DNA of 64,000 nt from Psychrobacter sp. Cmf 22.2 (GTDB taxonomy: Bacteria > Pseudomonadota > Gammaproteobacteria > Pseudomonadales > Moraxellaceae): contig NZ_MRYA01000003.1 of assembly GCF_001921745.1 (NCBI RefSeq), positions 372,001-436,000 of the forward strand. Reading direction: 5' to 3'. Made by a program: the position numbers and the translations under genes. Under the pieces are notes generated by a model, which made no database searches, had not been told where the DNA came from, and saw nothing but the letters and a program-made list of their open reading frames with translations. Positions 17,873-29,766 of the stretch are shown piece by piece (the stretch's first letter is position 1; every line of letters starts with the position of its first letter).

Positions 17873-19137
17873 TAGCTGACATCCTTTTGTATGGCTGTTT
17901 TTTGTATAGCCGCGCTTTGCTCAGGCGCTTGTGGTTCTGTTAAATTGTCTTCGGGCAATACCCACTCCCAGCCATCGACCCACGCCACCTTGACCGCTTC
18001 ATTGAGCTTATAATCAAAGCTAGGATCGTCTTCATCAAAAAACTCAGAAGCTTTGATGATATGACCATTGGCCAGCTCGATAATCGAGTCTAAGGTACTG
18101 CCTTTATAGTTACTCTCGATGACACGGCCCAGCAAGCCTGCATGGCTGTCGTCTTTGGGATCATAAATGCGTAAGTCTTCAGGACGCAGCAGTAGGTTGA
18201 CGATGTCGCCTACTTGTACATCGTTGGCAAAAGCAGGACGGCGTAGATTACGCAATGTGGCTTTACCTTCTTGCACCTGCGCTTCACAGACTTCAACCTC
18301 GATGCGGCCATTGGTCACGCGGCCATCACGATCTGGCTGATCGGGGTACACGCCTTTGACCTCTGCCTTAAACAGATTGGTCTCACCGATAAATTTGGCG
18401 GTAAATAGATTGGCAGGGGTTTCATAAATCTCGATCGGCGTACCGATTTGCTGAAACTTGCCGTCTTTCATCACCGCGATACGGTCGGACATCGACAGTG
18501 CTTCTTCTTGATCATGAGTGACAAAGACAAAGGTAATGCCAAGCTCGCGCTGCAAGCGTTTGAGCTCTGACTGCATCTGCAGACGCAGCTTGTGATCGAG
18601 CGCCGATAAAGGCTCATCGAGTAACAGTAGTTTGGGGCGATTGATGACCGCGCGCGCAATGGCCACGCGCTGCTGCTGACCGCCGGATAAATCTTGTGGT
18701 TTGCGATTGGCAAGGTGCTCTAGCTGCACCATTGCCAGCATCTCACGCACCCGCGACCGAATCTCGTCTTTGGGGACTTTTTTGAGCTTGAGGCCATAGG
18801 CGACGTTTTGCGCGACACTCATATGCGGAAACAGCGCATACTGCTGAAACACGGTATTGACCGGACGCTTATCCGCGGACAGCCCTGCCATCTGCACGCC
18901 GTCTAGATAAATCGCCCCTGCCGTCGGCTGCTCAAACCCCGCGATTAAGCGTAGCAGCGTGGTCTTGCCGCAGCCTGATGGTCCAAGCAGGGTCAAAAAC
19001 TCACCATGCTGGATATCAAGATTGATGTCTTTTAAGACCTCAGTTTGATCATAGGTTTTTTTTAGGCCAGTCAGTTGTAGCAGTACAGTGTCTGGTGACG
19101 CAGGGTTGGTATGCGCGTGTGCTGAAGATTGGGTCAT
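17872..19137 (-). CDS. potG: Polyamine ABC transporter ATP-binding protein (PotG-like)
   Basis: A 421-residue ABC ATPase. Walker [11 protein letters not shown], signature [14 protein letters not shown] and Walker [13 protein letters not shown] are all intact, followed by a C-terminal TOBE domain of about 130 residues. The C-terminal tail has a short repeat ([11 protein letters not shown]). First gene of a three-gene operon with two permeases. The periplasmic binding protein (PotF/PotD) that would give specificity is not next to it in this window. Confidence 0.9.
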   Translation of the reverse strand: MTQSSAHAHTNPASPDTVLLQLTGLKKTYDQTEVLKDINLDIQHGEFLTLLGPSGCGKTTLLRLIAGFEQPTAGAIYLDGVQMAGLSADKRPVNTVFQQYALFPHMSVAQNVAYGLKLKKVPKDEIRSRVREMLAMVQLEHLANRKPQDLSGGQQQRVAIARAVINRPKLLLLDEPLSALDHKLRLQMQSELKRLQRELGITFVFVTHDQEEALSMSDRIAVMKDGKFQQIGTPIEIYETPANLFTAKFIGETNLFKAEVKGVYPDQPDRDGRVTNGRIEVEVCEAQVQEGKATLRNLRRPAFANDVQVGDIVNLLLRPEDLRIYDPKDDSHAGLLGRVIESNYKGSTLDSIIELANGHIIKASEFFDEDDPSFDYKLNEAVKVAWVDGWEWVLPEDNLTEPQAPEQSAAIQKTAIQKDVS

Positions 19138-19635
19138 AAATCTGGTTCCTAAGCCTCCCGCCTGTCCGTACCTTTTTTAATATCAGTACCTTTTTTAATA
19201 TCAGTACTTTTTTAGTATAAGACACGACAAGGGCTAACATGAGCGTAAGCATGGTCTAGTTGCTGCGTATTATAACAAACCGATAATATAAATTAAGGTA
19301 AGTTCGTTATCTGTTGCGTAGGTTGCGGTGGTAGAGGTCTCTGTATTTATTCAAATATTTCATTATGATCTCCACATTTAACATAAGTGTTTGATAGCTT
19401 GCTTACCGCTGAAATATTCGACACTGTCAATAGTTCTTACTTGAATAAAATGACTTTAACACAAATTTTTTGTCATTTTTTAGCCTCTATTCCTATACAA
19501 TTACTTTATGGCTGACAAACATAATGAGCCAAATAGCTTAATAATTACTAACAAACCATTGAGCTAAGTGATATCTAAAAACGAGATCTAAAGCCATTTA
19601 ACATTCTAAGAGTTATTAATAATTAAGGAGACTTT
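19138..19635. other. Divergent intergenic region potG / carbonic anhydrase
   Basis: About 498 bp, AT-rich, holding both divergent promoters. Apart from the tandem repeat near the potG side I see no ORF or RNA gene. Confidence 0.45.
19168..19219. repeat. 18-bp tandem repeat, about 2.8 copies
   Basis: GTACCTTTTTTAATATCA is repeated exactly at 19168-19185 and 19186-19203, and a third, diverged copy GTACTTTTTTAGTATA follows. It lies just upstream of the potG-like start, in its leader or promoter. Confidence 0.75.
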
Positions 19636-20274
19636 ATGCCTAACGATACACGCCCAAAAACCGGTCAAGAAGCACTTGAGCTTTTAAAACAAGGCAATGC
19701 ACGCTACGTCGATAGCTTGACTAATACCGATCCCTGTATGCAAAGACGTCCAGAGCTTATCAGTGATCAAGACCCTTTAGCGATTATCTTGGGCTGCTCA
19801 GATGCGCGCGTGCCGGTTGAGATTGTCTTTGATCAAGGCTTAGGTGATTTGTTTGTCATTCGGGTGGCAGGTAACGTGGTTGCTCCTTCGCAAATTGGTT
19901 CAATTGAGTTTGCTGCCGAAAAGTTCGGTACCAAGCTGGTAGTGGTGCTCGGTCACTCACACTGCGGGGCGGTGACGGCTTGTGTTGAGGCGCTTATCAA
20001 CCCTGAGCAAAACTATACGCCAAACCTACAATCTATCGTCGATCGTATTCGTCCAAGCGTCTATAACTTGCATGAGCTTGCGACGGCCAATGGTCAAGAC
20101 GTCGATGCAGACGAGTTGCTTGAGCGCTCTATCAGTGCCAACGTGCGTATGTCGGTCAGTCAACTAAAACATGGCTCACGTGCGCTAGAGGATTTAACCA
20201 ATAGTGGTCAACTGCTTATCGTTGGTGCAGAGTATGACTTAAAGACAGGTAAAGTACGGTTTTTGGAGAGTTAA
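19636..20274 (+). CDS. Beta-class carbonic anhydrase
   Basis: A 212-residue zinc enzyme interconverting carbon dioxide and bicarbonate in the cytoplasm. Zinc ligands are C54 in GCSDARVP, H107 and C110 in GHSHCGA, with the D56/R58 dyad of the active site. Full family length. A ribosome-binding site AAGGAG precedes the ATG. The following gene starts about 150 bp downstream. Confidence 0.94.
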   Translation: MPNDTRPKTGQEALELLKQGNARYVDSLTNTDPCMQRRPELISDQDPLAIILGCSDARVPVEIVFDQGLGDLFVIRVAGNVVAPSQIGSIEFAAEKFGTKLVVVLGHSHCGAVTACVEALINPEQNYTPNLQSIVDRIRPSVYNLHELATANGQDVDADELLERSISANVRMSVSQLKHGSRALEDLTNSGQLLIVGAEYDLKTGKVRFLES

Positions 20275-20427
20275 TTAGTATTGTAAGCTAAGCATATTAA
20301 GGACACGCTCTTACAAAACCCTATCAATGGTCTTATAAATTTTTATTATGATGAAGTGTTTCAGCAGCTCGCTACTATAGGGGTTTGCTGGCTTCCCAAT
20401 CATTTTCTGTCAAATACTAGGATAATT

Positions 20428-21006
20428 ATGTCTCATTTAGCTTCTAACTCGGCAACCGACGACAACAAAGCAACGATAGCCCAACCTACGACTAGCGTAA
20501 ACGCAAATGGTGTTCAATCCATCGCAGCTCAAACCTCAGGTTTTACGTTTAATCACACCATGCTACGGGTAAAAGACCCTGCCAAGTCACTTGAGTTTTA
20601 TACCGGCGTACTTGGCATGACATTATTGGCAGTCAAAAAATTTCCTGATATGGAATTTGATTTATACTTTTTAGCCAAGCTGACAGAAAGCGAGCGTGAA
20701 AACTTGCCAGCAGGTAGTGATTTGGAGATTTTCGCGTTCCGTCAGCGCGGTATCTTAGAGCTAACTCACAACTATGGAACTGAGAGCAAGGCCGACTTTA
20801 GCTATCACGATGGTAATAGTGAGCCGCAAGGCTTTGGTCATATTTGCTTTAGTGTACCCAATTTAGATGAAGCGATAGCTTGGTTTGATAAAAACGATGT
20901 GGAATTTAAAAAGCGTCCCGAAGATGGCAGTATGAAAAATATTGCTTTTATCAAAGATGTCGATGGTTACTGGATTGAGATCGTACAAGCTGATTTGATG
21001 CGTTAG
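20428..21006 (+). CDS. gloA: Lactoylglutathione lyase (glyoxalase I)
   Basis: A 192-residue vicinal-oxygen-chelate protein that isomerises the methylglyoxal-glutathione hemithioacetal. Metal ligands appear in order: H in FNHTMLRVKD, E in ILELTHNYGTE, H in GFGHICFSV and E in YWIEIVQ. The start MSHLASNS is set by AGGATAATT directly before it; the frame is open 72 bp further up. The roughly 45-residue Thr/Ala-rich N-terminal tail is longer than in E. coli GloA (135 residues), closer to the longer Pseudomonas-type enzymes. Confidence 0.93.
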   Translation: MSHLASNSATDDNKATIAQPTTSVNANGVQSIAAQTSGFTFNHTMLRVKDPAKSLEFYTGVLGMTLLAVKKFPDMEFDLYFLAKLTESERENLPAGSDLEIFAFRQRGILELTHNYGTESKADFSYHDGNSEPQGFGHICFSVPNLDEAIAWFDKNDVEFKKRPEDGSMKNIAFIKDVDGYWIEIVQADLMR

Positions 21007-21070
21007 ATTGCAGCGTCAAAAATTCGATGATTGAGCAAAAAAGGTAAATAACTTAAGGAGTGCCCCCTAC

Positions 21071-22030
21071 ATGCCTAGCACTGAGGCAGACACTATCGCT
21101 GTTGATCCATCTACAACGCCCGATGAGCTGACGTATCACAGTATTATTAATTCAGCAAATGAGATACTGGTCGGTTTTTTTGAGCGTATACCGCATTTTG
21201 TAGCGTCAATTATCGTTGTCCTAATTTTTTGGTTTTTATCGATAATCTTCAAAAAAATCGTTCATAAACTATTGGGTAGTCGGAGTCGACATCAAAATCT
21301 GGTCAAGGTGTTTCAGCGGGTAGGCGGGGCACTGATTATTTTTATCGGCTTTATGATTGCGATGGTGATTGCGGTGCCAGGGTTTACGCCCGCCAAGCTG
21401 ATTGGCGCACTCGGTATTGGCTCGGTGGCGATTGGTTTTGCGTTTAAAGATATTTTCCAAAACTTACTATCTGGTATCTTGCTGCTGCTCTCAGAACCAT
21501 TTCGTATCGGTGATCAGATTGTCTCAGGCGATTATGAAGGGACCGTTGAGGATATTAAGATTCGTGCAACGACCATTAAGACTTACGACGGTCGGCAAGT
21601 GGTCATTCCAAACTCAGATCTTTATACATCAGCATTGACTGTCAATACAGCGTATAAGCAGCGCCGCCTGCAAGTGGCAGTCGGTATCGGCTATGAAGAC
21701 GATATCGAGACGGCCAAAGCAGAGATTATACAAGCGCTAGATAAGGTAGAGAGCGTATCAACTAAGGCTAAGCCGAGCGTCATTGCAACCGGCTTTGGAG
21801 GCTCATCCATAGATCTGATGGTACGCTGGTTTATCGAAGATGGTACTCAAGCAAACAAAGTCGCCTCAATTCATCAAGTTATCGTCGAGATCAAGACAGC
21901 GCTGGATGCAGCAGATATCAATATTCCTTTCCCAATAAGGACGATAGATTTAAGCGATCCTTCAGTCAAAGCCATCGTCAATAGATTAAATGAACATCAA
22001 GCTGTTGATACCGATAAAGCAGCGAAATAG
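21071..22030 (+). CDS. Mechanosensitive channel of the MscS family
   Basis: A 319-residue small-conductance channel. Two to three membrane segments lie in residues 30-120, with the pore helix GALGIGSVAIGFAFKDIFQN and then the MscS beta domain (PFRIGDQIVSGDYEGTVEDI, VVIPNSDLYT). It opens under membrane tension during osmotic downshock. A good AAGGAG precedes the ATG. The unknown membrane protein gene follows after 63 bp and may be in the same operon. Confidence 0.92.
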   Translation: MPSTEADTIAVDPSTTPDELTYHSIINSANEILVGFFERIPHFVASIIVVLIFWFLSIIFKKIVHKLLGSRSRHQNLVKVFQRVGGALIIFIGFMIAMVIAVPGFTPAKLIGALGIGSVAIGFAFKDIFQNLLSGILLLLSEPFRIGDQIVSGDYEGTVEDIKIRATTIKTYDGRQVVIPNSDLYTSALTVNTAYKQRRLQVAVGIGYEDDIETAKAEIIQALDKVESVSTKAKPSVIATGFGGSSIDLMVRWFIEDGTQANKVASIHQVIVEIKTALDAADINIPFPIRTIDLSDPSVKAIVNRLNEHQAVDTDKAAK

Positions 22031-22093
22031 TTTGATTACAGCAAGGCCTCTGCTTTGGCCGCAATGTTTGTCTATGATGAGTAGTCTTTGCCT

Positions 22094-23266
22094 ATGACTA
22101 AAAGAACCATTGCCCTTGGAGTCATGAAACTTAGCGTGGCTCAAAAAGAAGACCACAGTGCTTTAGATGCCTTAACTAAAGCAGCTATGGTTGAGTTTAA
22201 TCAAGTTGTCCAAAATACGCTGGATATTGAGGTGTCGTCGTTTTCCTTTACAGGGCATAGCCTTACTCCTAGTAAGCAAGGCTACCAAGCCCTCGACTTT
22301 GTACAGATCGGTATCAACGAAAAGACTGAACGCAAACTGGCCTTTTTGCTTATCATTACAGATGTGGAGATTGCCGCCGCATCGATGTCCTACCTTCTTG
22401 CGCTGCCATCCCAGCTCACGAACGTGGCTGTGATCTCCACGCGCCGCTTGGTCGATCATGGAGAGGAAAAGCTTTTACAAAAAGGGCTTCGTACCGAGCG
22501 ACTTACCACGCTAATGCTGCATTGCTTTGGGCGACTGCTCAATCTAAGCTATACAAAAGAGCCAACCAACTATCTGGCGCACGTGGAGATGTCAGGCGAT
22601 CTTGACGCCATGCGGCATTTCACAGTGACTCAGCAGCAGCAGATGGTCAAAAATTTGCCGCAAGAAGCCAATGATCGTTACTCTAGGGGCAGTAAACTCA
22701 CCTTTATCATACGTCACATCTTAGGCAACCTTCCTCGAATTTATCGCGGCGCTATCAGAGCCAAACCGTTACGCATCACCACCAAGCTGCCAACCATGAT
22801 CGCAACAGCGCTCTCAGTGATTATTGTCCTTATATTTGGCGGAGAGACGTGGGATTTTGCAGCCTCAGTTTCCTATGGACAGCTGACAGTCTTTGTAATT
22901 ACAAGTTTTTTGGCAGCCAGCTTTGTGCTCTACCGAGCTTTTTCTTTTCGGCTGATTGCAACAAGGCGGGGACAAACGTCAGAGAGTTCAGTGGTCACAG
23001 CGGCAGCCACCTATTTGGCACTGGTGCTGACCTTGATTTGTCTGTTTTTTATGTTTGGCGTGTTGATGTACGGTGTGGTGGTCTTTGTATTTCCGGATAC
23101 GCTAATGAGCACGTGGACTTCTGATAAAGACGGCGCTACCTTTGCCGCCCATATGCGACTGGCCGCCTTTTTGGCAGCGGTGGGAGTGCTGTCAGGCTCG
23201 CTTGGTGGGTCGGCAGATTCTCGCTCTGTGGTACGCAACGTATTGTTTGCCGCTGACGAAACCTAG
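22094..23266 (+). CDS. Hypothetical membrane protein
   Basis: A 390-residue protein that I do not recognise. The N-terminal 230 residues are soluble, and include the amphipathic stretch VEIAAASMSYLLALPSQLT and the acid/base-rich EEKLLQKGLRTERLTTL. The C-terminal 150 residues hold about four membrane segments (around 235-255, 265-290, 307-337 and 358-376), ending in a Gly/Ser-rich GSLGGSADSRS. The ATG is taken as start; a TTG lies 6 bp earlier. Its position after mscS suggests a membrane-stress or transport role, but this is only context. Confidence 0.72.
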   Translation: MTKRTIALGVMKLSVAQKEDHSALDALTKAAMVEFNQVVQNTLDIEVSSFSFTGHSLTPSKQGYQALDFVQIGINEKTERKLAFLLIITDVEIAAASMSYLLALPSQLTNVAVISTRRLVDHGEEKLLQKGLRTERLTTLMLHCFGRLLNLSYTKEPTNYLAHVEMSGDLDAMRHFTVTQQQQMVKNLPQEANDRYSRGSKLTFIIRHILGNLPRIYRGAIRAKPLRITTKLPTMIATALSVIIVLIFGGETWDFAASVSYGQLTVFVITSFLAASFVLYRAFSFRLIATRRGQTSESSVVTAAATYLALVLTLICLFFMFGVLMYGVVVFVFPDTLMSTWTSDKDGATFAAHMRLAAFLAAVGVLSGSLGGSADSRSVVRNVLFAADET

Positions 23267-23346
23267 GAAATGACCGCACTGCTGACCCTTATACTTAATG
23301 AATCATAATAGCCAACAGCGCATTATTATTTATGGTTGAAACCATT

Positions 23347-23820
23347 TTAGTCGTCTTTTTTGACTCTAAAGTCTGTATGACATGATTTACAGCTTTCCCC
23401 AACTTGTCCAAAAGCAGGCTTAACGTCATCGACGCTAGTGGCAGTTTGCGCAGCAGCACTTAACTCAGCGGTCGCTTGTTGAAAGTTGTCGGCTTCCGCA
23501 CGAAAACCATCGACGTTACTCCAGACAGCTTCAGTGGCATTACCTGTGGCTTCCTGGTTCTCAAAATGATCCCAAGGGTTTACCGCGTCTTCTGCCAAGA
23601 ATGCCGCTTGTTCTTTAAATATTTCTGTATCAAAGGTATCAGGAGCCTTGACCATATCACCCATCACGCCCATTGCATCACCCCAGCTTTTCATGCTGTC
23701 TTGACGAGCTTTGACATCAGGATCCACAGAATTGCTACAGGCGCTTAGACCTAAGGCTGCTGCCATCAATGTGATACCAAAGACTGATTTTAATGATTTA
23801 TTCGTTTGAGCTTTTAGCAT
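23347..23820 (-). CDS. Cytochrome c' / c556-type lipoprotein
   Basis: A 157-residue protein with a signal peptide ending in the lipobox GLSAC, so it is probably membrane-tethered in the periplasm. The haem motif CKSCH lies near the C terminus (SCKSCHTDFRVKKDD), as in four-helix cytochromes c' and c556, where the haem site is C-terminal. Cytochromes c' bind nitric oxide or carry electrons; which applies here is unknown. It is convergent with the unknown membrane-protein gene. Confidence 0.88.
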   Translation of the reverse strand: MLKAQTNKSLKSVFGITLMAAALGLSACSNSVDPDVKARQDSMKSWGDAMGVMGDMVKAPDTFDTEIFKEQAAFLAEDAVNPWDHFENQEATGNATEAVWSNVDGFRAEADNFQQATAELSAAAQTATSVDDVKPAFGQVGESCKSCHTDFRVKKDD

Positions 23821-24096
23821 ATGTATAACTCCTCTATGTATAACTATAAATAAGCCTGCAATCGTATGCCAGCTTTTGGGTTGTATTGACAGAATCTGCT
23901 GTCTAAATTTTATTATTTGTTGTGAGTAATTATTATTAAAGGATAATTACTGTCTTAAATGTAACCGTGATGACTATGAATGAGGTAGGTCACTTACGTA
24001 CAATTTTGTAACTTTGCGTAACATTTTGACTACCTAACTCATTCAAAAAAAGAGCGCTGAGACAGTCGTCGTCAAGACTACAAGCTATAAGTAGGT

Positions 24097-25158
<1,062 letters not shown>

Positions 25159-25842
25159 TTATTTATTAAGATGAGCTTTGGTATAAAACTCTTTATCAAG
25201 CAGATGACCCATACGGTCACGTTTGGTTGCCAAATAATCAGCGTTGCTTTCATTGACGCCTACCAATAACGGCACCCGCTCGACGACCTTGATACCGTTG
25301 TCCGTTAAATAAGACACCTTGTCAGGGTTGTTGGTAATAAGACGAACTTCATCAACGCCTACATGAGCGAGCATAGGGCTACACATATCGTAGATGCGTG
25401 CGTCAGCAGGTAGTCCTAACATAAGATTGGCATCTAGGGTATCATGGCCTTGATCTTGCAGAGCATAGGCACGGATTTTGTTGGTCAAACCAATACCGCG
25501 ACCTTCTTGACGCAAGTATAAAATAGCACCGTAGCCAGTTGCTTGTATTGCTTCCATAGCAGCGTTAAGCTGTGGTCCACAATCGCATTTTAACGAGCCA
25601 AAAGCGTCGCCTGTCAAGCATTCCGAATGGATGCGAACTAGGGGCGTTGGATGATCTGCTGACTTTGCATGAGGTTCTATAGAGTGTGTCTGCGTCGCGT
25701 TTTTTTCTAACAATGGGTTTACCACTGGCAGACCGACGCTAAGCATCACATGCTCTTGACCGTCTTCATTTTCAAACACATGAAGATCAAATTCACCGTG
25801 ACGAGTGGGTAATTTTGCGCTGGTAATAAATTGATATGACAT
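25159..25842 (-). CDS. ribA: GTP cyclohydrolase II
   Basis: A 227-residue enzyme opening GTP in the first step of riboflavin synthesis. Zinc cysteines are in the motif [15 protein letters not shown], and RQEGRGIGL is the family signature. The start [13 protein letters not shown] has AGGAC at a good distance; the open frame goes 111 bp further up but without family resemblance. It is a stand-alone RibA rather than a RibBA fusion. About 40 residues after [12 protein letters not shown] form a small insert ([18 protein letters not shown]). Confidence 0.95.
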   Translation of the reverse strand: MSYQFITSAKLPTRHGEFDLHVFENEDGQEHVMLSVGLPVVNPLLEKNATQTHSIEPHAKSADHPTPLVRIHSECLTGDAFGSLKCDCGPQLNAAMEAIQATGYGAILYLRQEGRGIGLTNKIRAYALQDQGHDTLDANLMLGLPADARIYDMCSPMLAHVGVDEVRLITNNPDKVSYLTDNGIKVVERVPLLVGVNESNADYLATKRDRMGHLLDKEFYTKAHLNK

Positions 25843-26439
25843 TGATGTCCTGCATAGGCCGATCATCGTGGCGGTAGATAGTATGATGGTCATAGTCGTA
25901 ACGACTATGTGTCGAACAGCAGGATAAGCAAGCTGTATGTTTGCAAAACCCATGCTTATGATAACTATAACTATCTGGTTATCATTGTATAATGTTCATG
26001 ATGACAATATCTTCAACGTGTTTGTGAGAAAAACACACAAAGTTCACAGACGACGCACGATGATTAAAGCGACAGTTTAAAAAAAATGCTATTATGCCAT
26101 ACTATTTTAACGGATACAGTGACAAGTCTTTGTCCTTACATTACTGTATCGTCATTTGTGCATAGTATGCAATATACGGTTATTGGCTTACTATTGTCAT
26201 AGTTACTGTTATTTTATCGCTATGATAACGGTACATTTAAGCAAAGCATGTAAATGATTTCATGTAAATACTAATAAACAATGACGATGCGCTAAGCATA
26301 TCGCAATCTATAAGTAATAGCAGTATATATTACCTAGCTATTGTAGATGGTTTCATAACACCGTATCAATATGATAGCGGTGTATGACGATATAGTAAGA
26401 TGGCGCCTTGTCAGCAGCTTGGTAGGTATCGTACGATTT
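25843..26439. other. Divergent intergenic region ribA / dxs
   Basis: Roughly 530-600 bp depending on the dxs start. No FMN riboswitch consensus is evident. The inverted repeat ATGATAAC (25958-25965) / GTTATCAT (25978-25985) lies about 115 bp before the ribA start and could be an operator. No ORF is supported. Confidence 0.4.
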
Positions 26440-28539
26440 ATGCAGCAGTCACCTTATTTTTTACAGTCTCAGTCAGCATCTGCGTCACCTCATACGTCGC
26501 TATCTACGCCATTGGCTACCGATTCTGCTGCACACCCATCAGGCTTGCAACAGACTTTTATGCAGATACCGCGCACGCGTCCTTGTACGCCGCTGCTTGA
26601 TACGATAGATGCACCAGCAGATATCAAAGCCCTCAGCACTGAGCAGTTAATTGTGTTGGTCGATGAGCTGCGCTTGTTTTTATTGTATTCTGCGGGTCAA
26701 AGTGGCGGACATTTTGGTGCAAATCTGGGTGTGGTTGAGCTGACTATCGCTCTGCATTACTTGCTTAATACGCCCCAAGATCAGATTGTCTGGGATGTAG
26801 GTCATCAAGCGTATGCGCACAAAGTCCTTACTGGCCGACGCGATAAGATTAGTAGTATACGTGCTAAAGATGGTCTGACTGCGTTCCCTGAGCGGGCTGA
26901 ATCTGTCTACGATACTTTTGGTGTGGGACATTCATCGACGTCTATCTCCGCAGGCTTGGGTATGAGCTTAGCACTACGTTACCAAGGGCGACCGCAGACG
27001 GTTGCCTGTGTGATTGGTGATGGGGCAATGACTGGCGGTATGGCTTTTGAGGCCATGAATGATGCTGTGCAACAAGATGCTGATCTATTGGTCATCTTAA
27101 ATGATAATGATATGTCGATATCTTGCTCTATTGGTGGGTTTTCACGTCATTTAGCCATGCTCTGGGAGTCAGGTTATCAAGTTGATATCTCAGCTACAGG
27201 TGCACCAGTGCTGCGTCACCGCCCAAACATGCAAGCGTTTGATCGACGTAAACGTCATAGTGAACAACGTGATGTACCGCAGTTAGAAGACAATTTATTT
27301 AAAGCCATTGGTTTTACGTATTTTGGACCCTTTGATGGCCACAATATCCCTGAGCTATTGCGGGTATTGTCACTTGCCAAACAGGTAAAAGGGCCAGTAT
27401 TGGTCCATATTTATACGACTAAAGGCAAAGGTTTTGCACCCGCTGAGGCCGATCCTGTCGGTTATCACGCCATTAGCAAATTACCTGCTGAAGACATAGT
27501 CGCCTGTGACTTTGTCAAAGAAAAAGCGACTATTGAAAGTAAAGCTGCCGAAGATAAGCTTGCTAAACTAAAGTACTCGCAAGTATTTGGGCAGTTTTTG
27601 TGTGATAAGGCGGCACAAGATAATAAGTTATTAGCAATCACTCCAGCGATGGAAGAGGGTTCTGGGATGATTGACTTTGCTCGTCAGTTCCCAGAGCGAT
27701 TTTTTGATGTGGCGATTGCTGAGCAGCATGCGGTGACACTTGCAGGAGGCATGGCAACGCAAGGCGTCAAGCCCATTGTTGCGATATACTCCACCTTTTT
27801 GCAGCGTGGTTATGATCAGCTTATTCACGACATTGCACTACAAAATCTCGATGTGACGTTCGCAATCGATCGAGCCGGTCTTGTTGGAGAAGATGGTGCA
27901 ACCCATGCCGGCGTATTTGATTTGGCTTTTCTGCGCTGCGTGCCCAATATGCTTATCGCGGCGCCAAAAGATGAAAACGAGTGTTATCATCTACTTAATA
28001 CATGCTATGAGTATCAAGGTAGTACAGCAGTTCGTTATCCCCGTGGAACTGGAACTGGTGCGATGGTAAGCCGTCCGGCACAGAACTATAAGATAGGTCA
28101 AGCTGTGGTAGAGACCGTATTAGGAAATACCAGCGCTACTAATAAGCTTGCGTTATTGGCCTTTGGTACGATGGTTGCGACTGCTAAGCAAGCGGCCAAG
28201 ATGTTGACAGCTGATGGTGCGACAAGCGATTGCCAAGTGCAAGTCGTCAATATGCGCTGGGTAAAGCCACTAGATACCAATTTGCTTGAGACGTTGATTG
28301 AGCAAGGTGTGACTCATATTGCGACATTAGAAGAGCATATGGTCATGGGCGGAGCAGGTAGCGCTGTCAACGAGTATTTGCTCAATGCGTCTGCTGCATT
28401 TGCTATTAGTCGTCCAGCTATTTGTAATATTGGTATTCCTGATCGTTTTATTGCCCATGGCTCACAAGCAGAACAATTGGCGGATTGTGGTTTAGACGCT
28501 CATGGCGTGGTCACACAGTTACAGCGTTTATTGACTTAG
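26440..28539 (+). CDS. dxs: 1-deoxy-D-xylulose-5-phosphate synthase
   Basis: A thiamine-diphosphate enzyme joining pyruvate and glyceraldehyde 3-phosphate, the first step of the MEP isoprenoid route. Motifs include [18 protein letters not shown], the TPP site [17 protein letters not shown], and the transketolase-like [15 protein letters not shown] and [15 protein letters not shown]. The start is uncertain: codons at 26371, 26440 and 26560 are all in frame and none has a good ribosome-binding site, while the conserved core begins about 26570. With the chosen start it has 699 residues, longer than the usual 620-640 because of a Ser/Ala/Thr-rich N-terminal tail. Confidence 0.95.
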   Translation: MQQSPYFLQSQSASASPHTSLSTPLATDSAAHPSGLQQTFMQIPRTRPCTPLLDTIDAPADIKALSTEQLIVLVDELRLFLLYSAGQSGGHFGANLGVVELTIALHYLLNTPQDQIVWDVGHQAYAHKVLTGRRDKISSIRAKDGLTAFPERAESVYDTFGVGHSSTSISAGLGMSLALRYQGRPQTVACVIGDGAMTGGMAFEAMNDAVQQDADLLVILNDNDMSISCSIGGFSRHLAMLWESGYQVDISATGAPVLRHRPNMQAFDRRKRHSEQRDVPQLEDNLFKAIGFTYFGPFDGHNIPELLRVLSLAKQVKGPVLVHIYTTKGKGFAPAEADPVGYHAISKLPAEDIVACDFVKEKATIESKAAEDKLAKLKYSQVFGQFLCDKAAQDNKLLAITPAMEEGSGMIDFARQFPERFFDVAIAEQHAVTLAGGMATQGVKPIVAIYSTFLQRGYDQLIHDIALQNLDVTFAIDRAGLVGEDGATHAGVFDLAFLRCVPNMLIAAPKDENECYHLLNTCYEYQGSTAVRYPRGTGTGAMVSRPAQNYKIGQAVVETVLGNTSATNKLALLAFGTMVATAKQAAKMLTADGATSDCQVQVVNMRWVKPLDTNLLETLIEQGVTHIATLEEHMVMGGAGSAVNEYLLNASAAFAISRPAICNIGIPDRFIAHGSQAEQLADCGLDAHGVVTQLQRLLT

Positions 28540-28816
28540 CTCAAAGCATGATAGTTTGGCGTAACACCTGCTTGCCGTAGGTGCTAATTTTTTTACAGCT
28601 TGCATGATTTTTGATGGTAGCCATTAGCCATGGTAAGCCGAGTATTTATCATTTTTGTGTTTGATTTTGATTTTTTAGTATGTTTCGGTCAGTCTGTTTA
28701 AGACCGTATAAGAGAGGTATAGGATGGCAGACAATTGATATGCCACCCTGTGCAAGTAATAGTAATATCTGTAGTCTTCATTCATTTTATTTATTCAACA
28801 AGTAGATAGGTTATTT

Positions 28817-29644
28817 ATGGAACCCATGGTCGTCATCGCAGCGCGTACTGCCGAAAAAGTCGGTGCAGAGATTTTACACGCGCATCAAAATCGTCACAAA
28901 ATTGAGTTTGATACTGAGTCAAAAGGTATCGATGGCTTAGTGACACGCATCGATCGCTATAGTGAAGAACTCACTATCGAGACCCTCAAAAGCAATTACC
29001 CAAACCATTCGTTTTTGGGTGAAGAGTTTGGTATGCAAGAAGGCCGCGGTGAAGATGCAGATTGGTGCTGGATTATTGATCCTTTAGATGGCACCAAAAA
29101 CTTCGTTCACGGAGTGCCGCAGTTTTGTGTGTCAATCGCTGTGCAGCACAAAGGCGTTACCCAGCACGGTGTGGTCTATGACCCTGTTCGTGATGAGATG
29201 TTCTCTGCTAGCCGCGGTAAGGGCGCGCGCCTAAACCAGCGCCGTATCAACGTAAGCGAGCGTAAGACCATCGATGGTGGGCTGTTTACGACTGGTCATC
29301 CGCTTGAGCGTCATCGTAATGGCGAAGTCATCTCTTATGCCAAAGAGCATTTTGAAAGCTTACAAAAAGTATCTGAGGCAGGTGGACAAATGCGTCGTTT
29401 GGGTTCGGCAGCACTTGATTTATGCTATGTGGCAGCAGGGCGCTTTGATGGTTATTTTGAGATGTCTATTAAGCCATGGGATATCGCAGCAGGTGAGCTT
29501 ATCGTATCAGAGGCACGCGGCGTTGTGGTTGATCATACAGGCGCACATAACTCTATGAAGTCAGGTTCTATCTTTGCTTGCAACGTCAAACTATTAAAGC
29601 CGTTGATGCAAATAGTGGTACCAACATGGCGTGACGCTATATAG
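28817..29644 (+). CDS. suhB: Inositol-1-monophosphatase family protein SuhB
   Basis: A 275-residue member of the lithium-sensitive phosphatase family. Metal-binding motifs are FLGEEFG, WIIDPLDGTKNF and KPWDIAAGELIVSEA. In proteobacteria SuhB also acts in ribosomal RNA antitermination, so the biological role may be more than inositol phosphate hydrolysis. The ATG follows TAGGTTATTT. A strong bidirectional terminator follows. Confidence 0.93.
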   Translation: MEPMVVIAARTAEKVGAEILHAHQNRHKIEFDTESKGIDGLVTRIDRYSEELTIETLKSNYPNHSFLGEEFGMQEGRGEDADWCWIIDPLDGTKNFVHGVPQFCVSIAVQHKGVTQHGVVYDPVRDEMFSASRGKGARLNQRRINVSERKTIDGGLFTTGHPLERHRNGEVISYAKEHFESLQKVSEAGGQMRRLGSAALDLCYVAAGRFDGYFEMSIKPWDIAAGELIVSEARGVVVDHTGAHNSMKSGSIFACNVKLLKPLMQIVVPTWRDAI

Positions 29645-29695
29645 GATTTTGTACAGATAAGACTGTACTTAAAAAGTTATGTTTAAAAAGTTGAA

Positions 29696-29728
29696 AAAGC
29701 TGACTCTGTGATGGAGTCAGCTTTTTTC
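29696..29728. terminator. Bidirectional terminator between suhB and WS/DGAT genes
   Basis: The stem AAAGCTGACTC pairs with GAGTCAGCTTT around a short loop. It has T runs on one side and A runs on the other, fitting the convergent genes. Confidence 0.88.
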
Positions 29729-29766
29729 GTTATAATTTTATAAGATGAAATCGTTACTGTTATTTG

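Noticed and set aside
25958-25985. Terminator between ribA and dxs
   Set aside because: The inverted repeat ATGATAAC/GTTATCAT is followed by no T run and lies in a divergent promoter region, so it is at best an operator.
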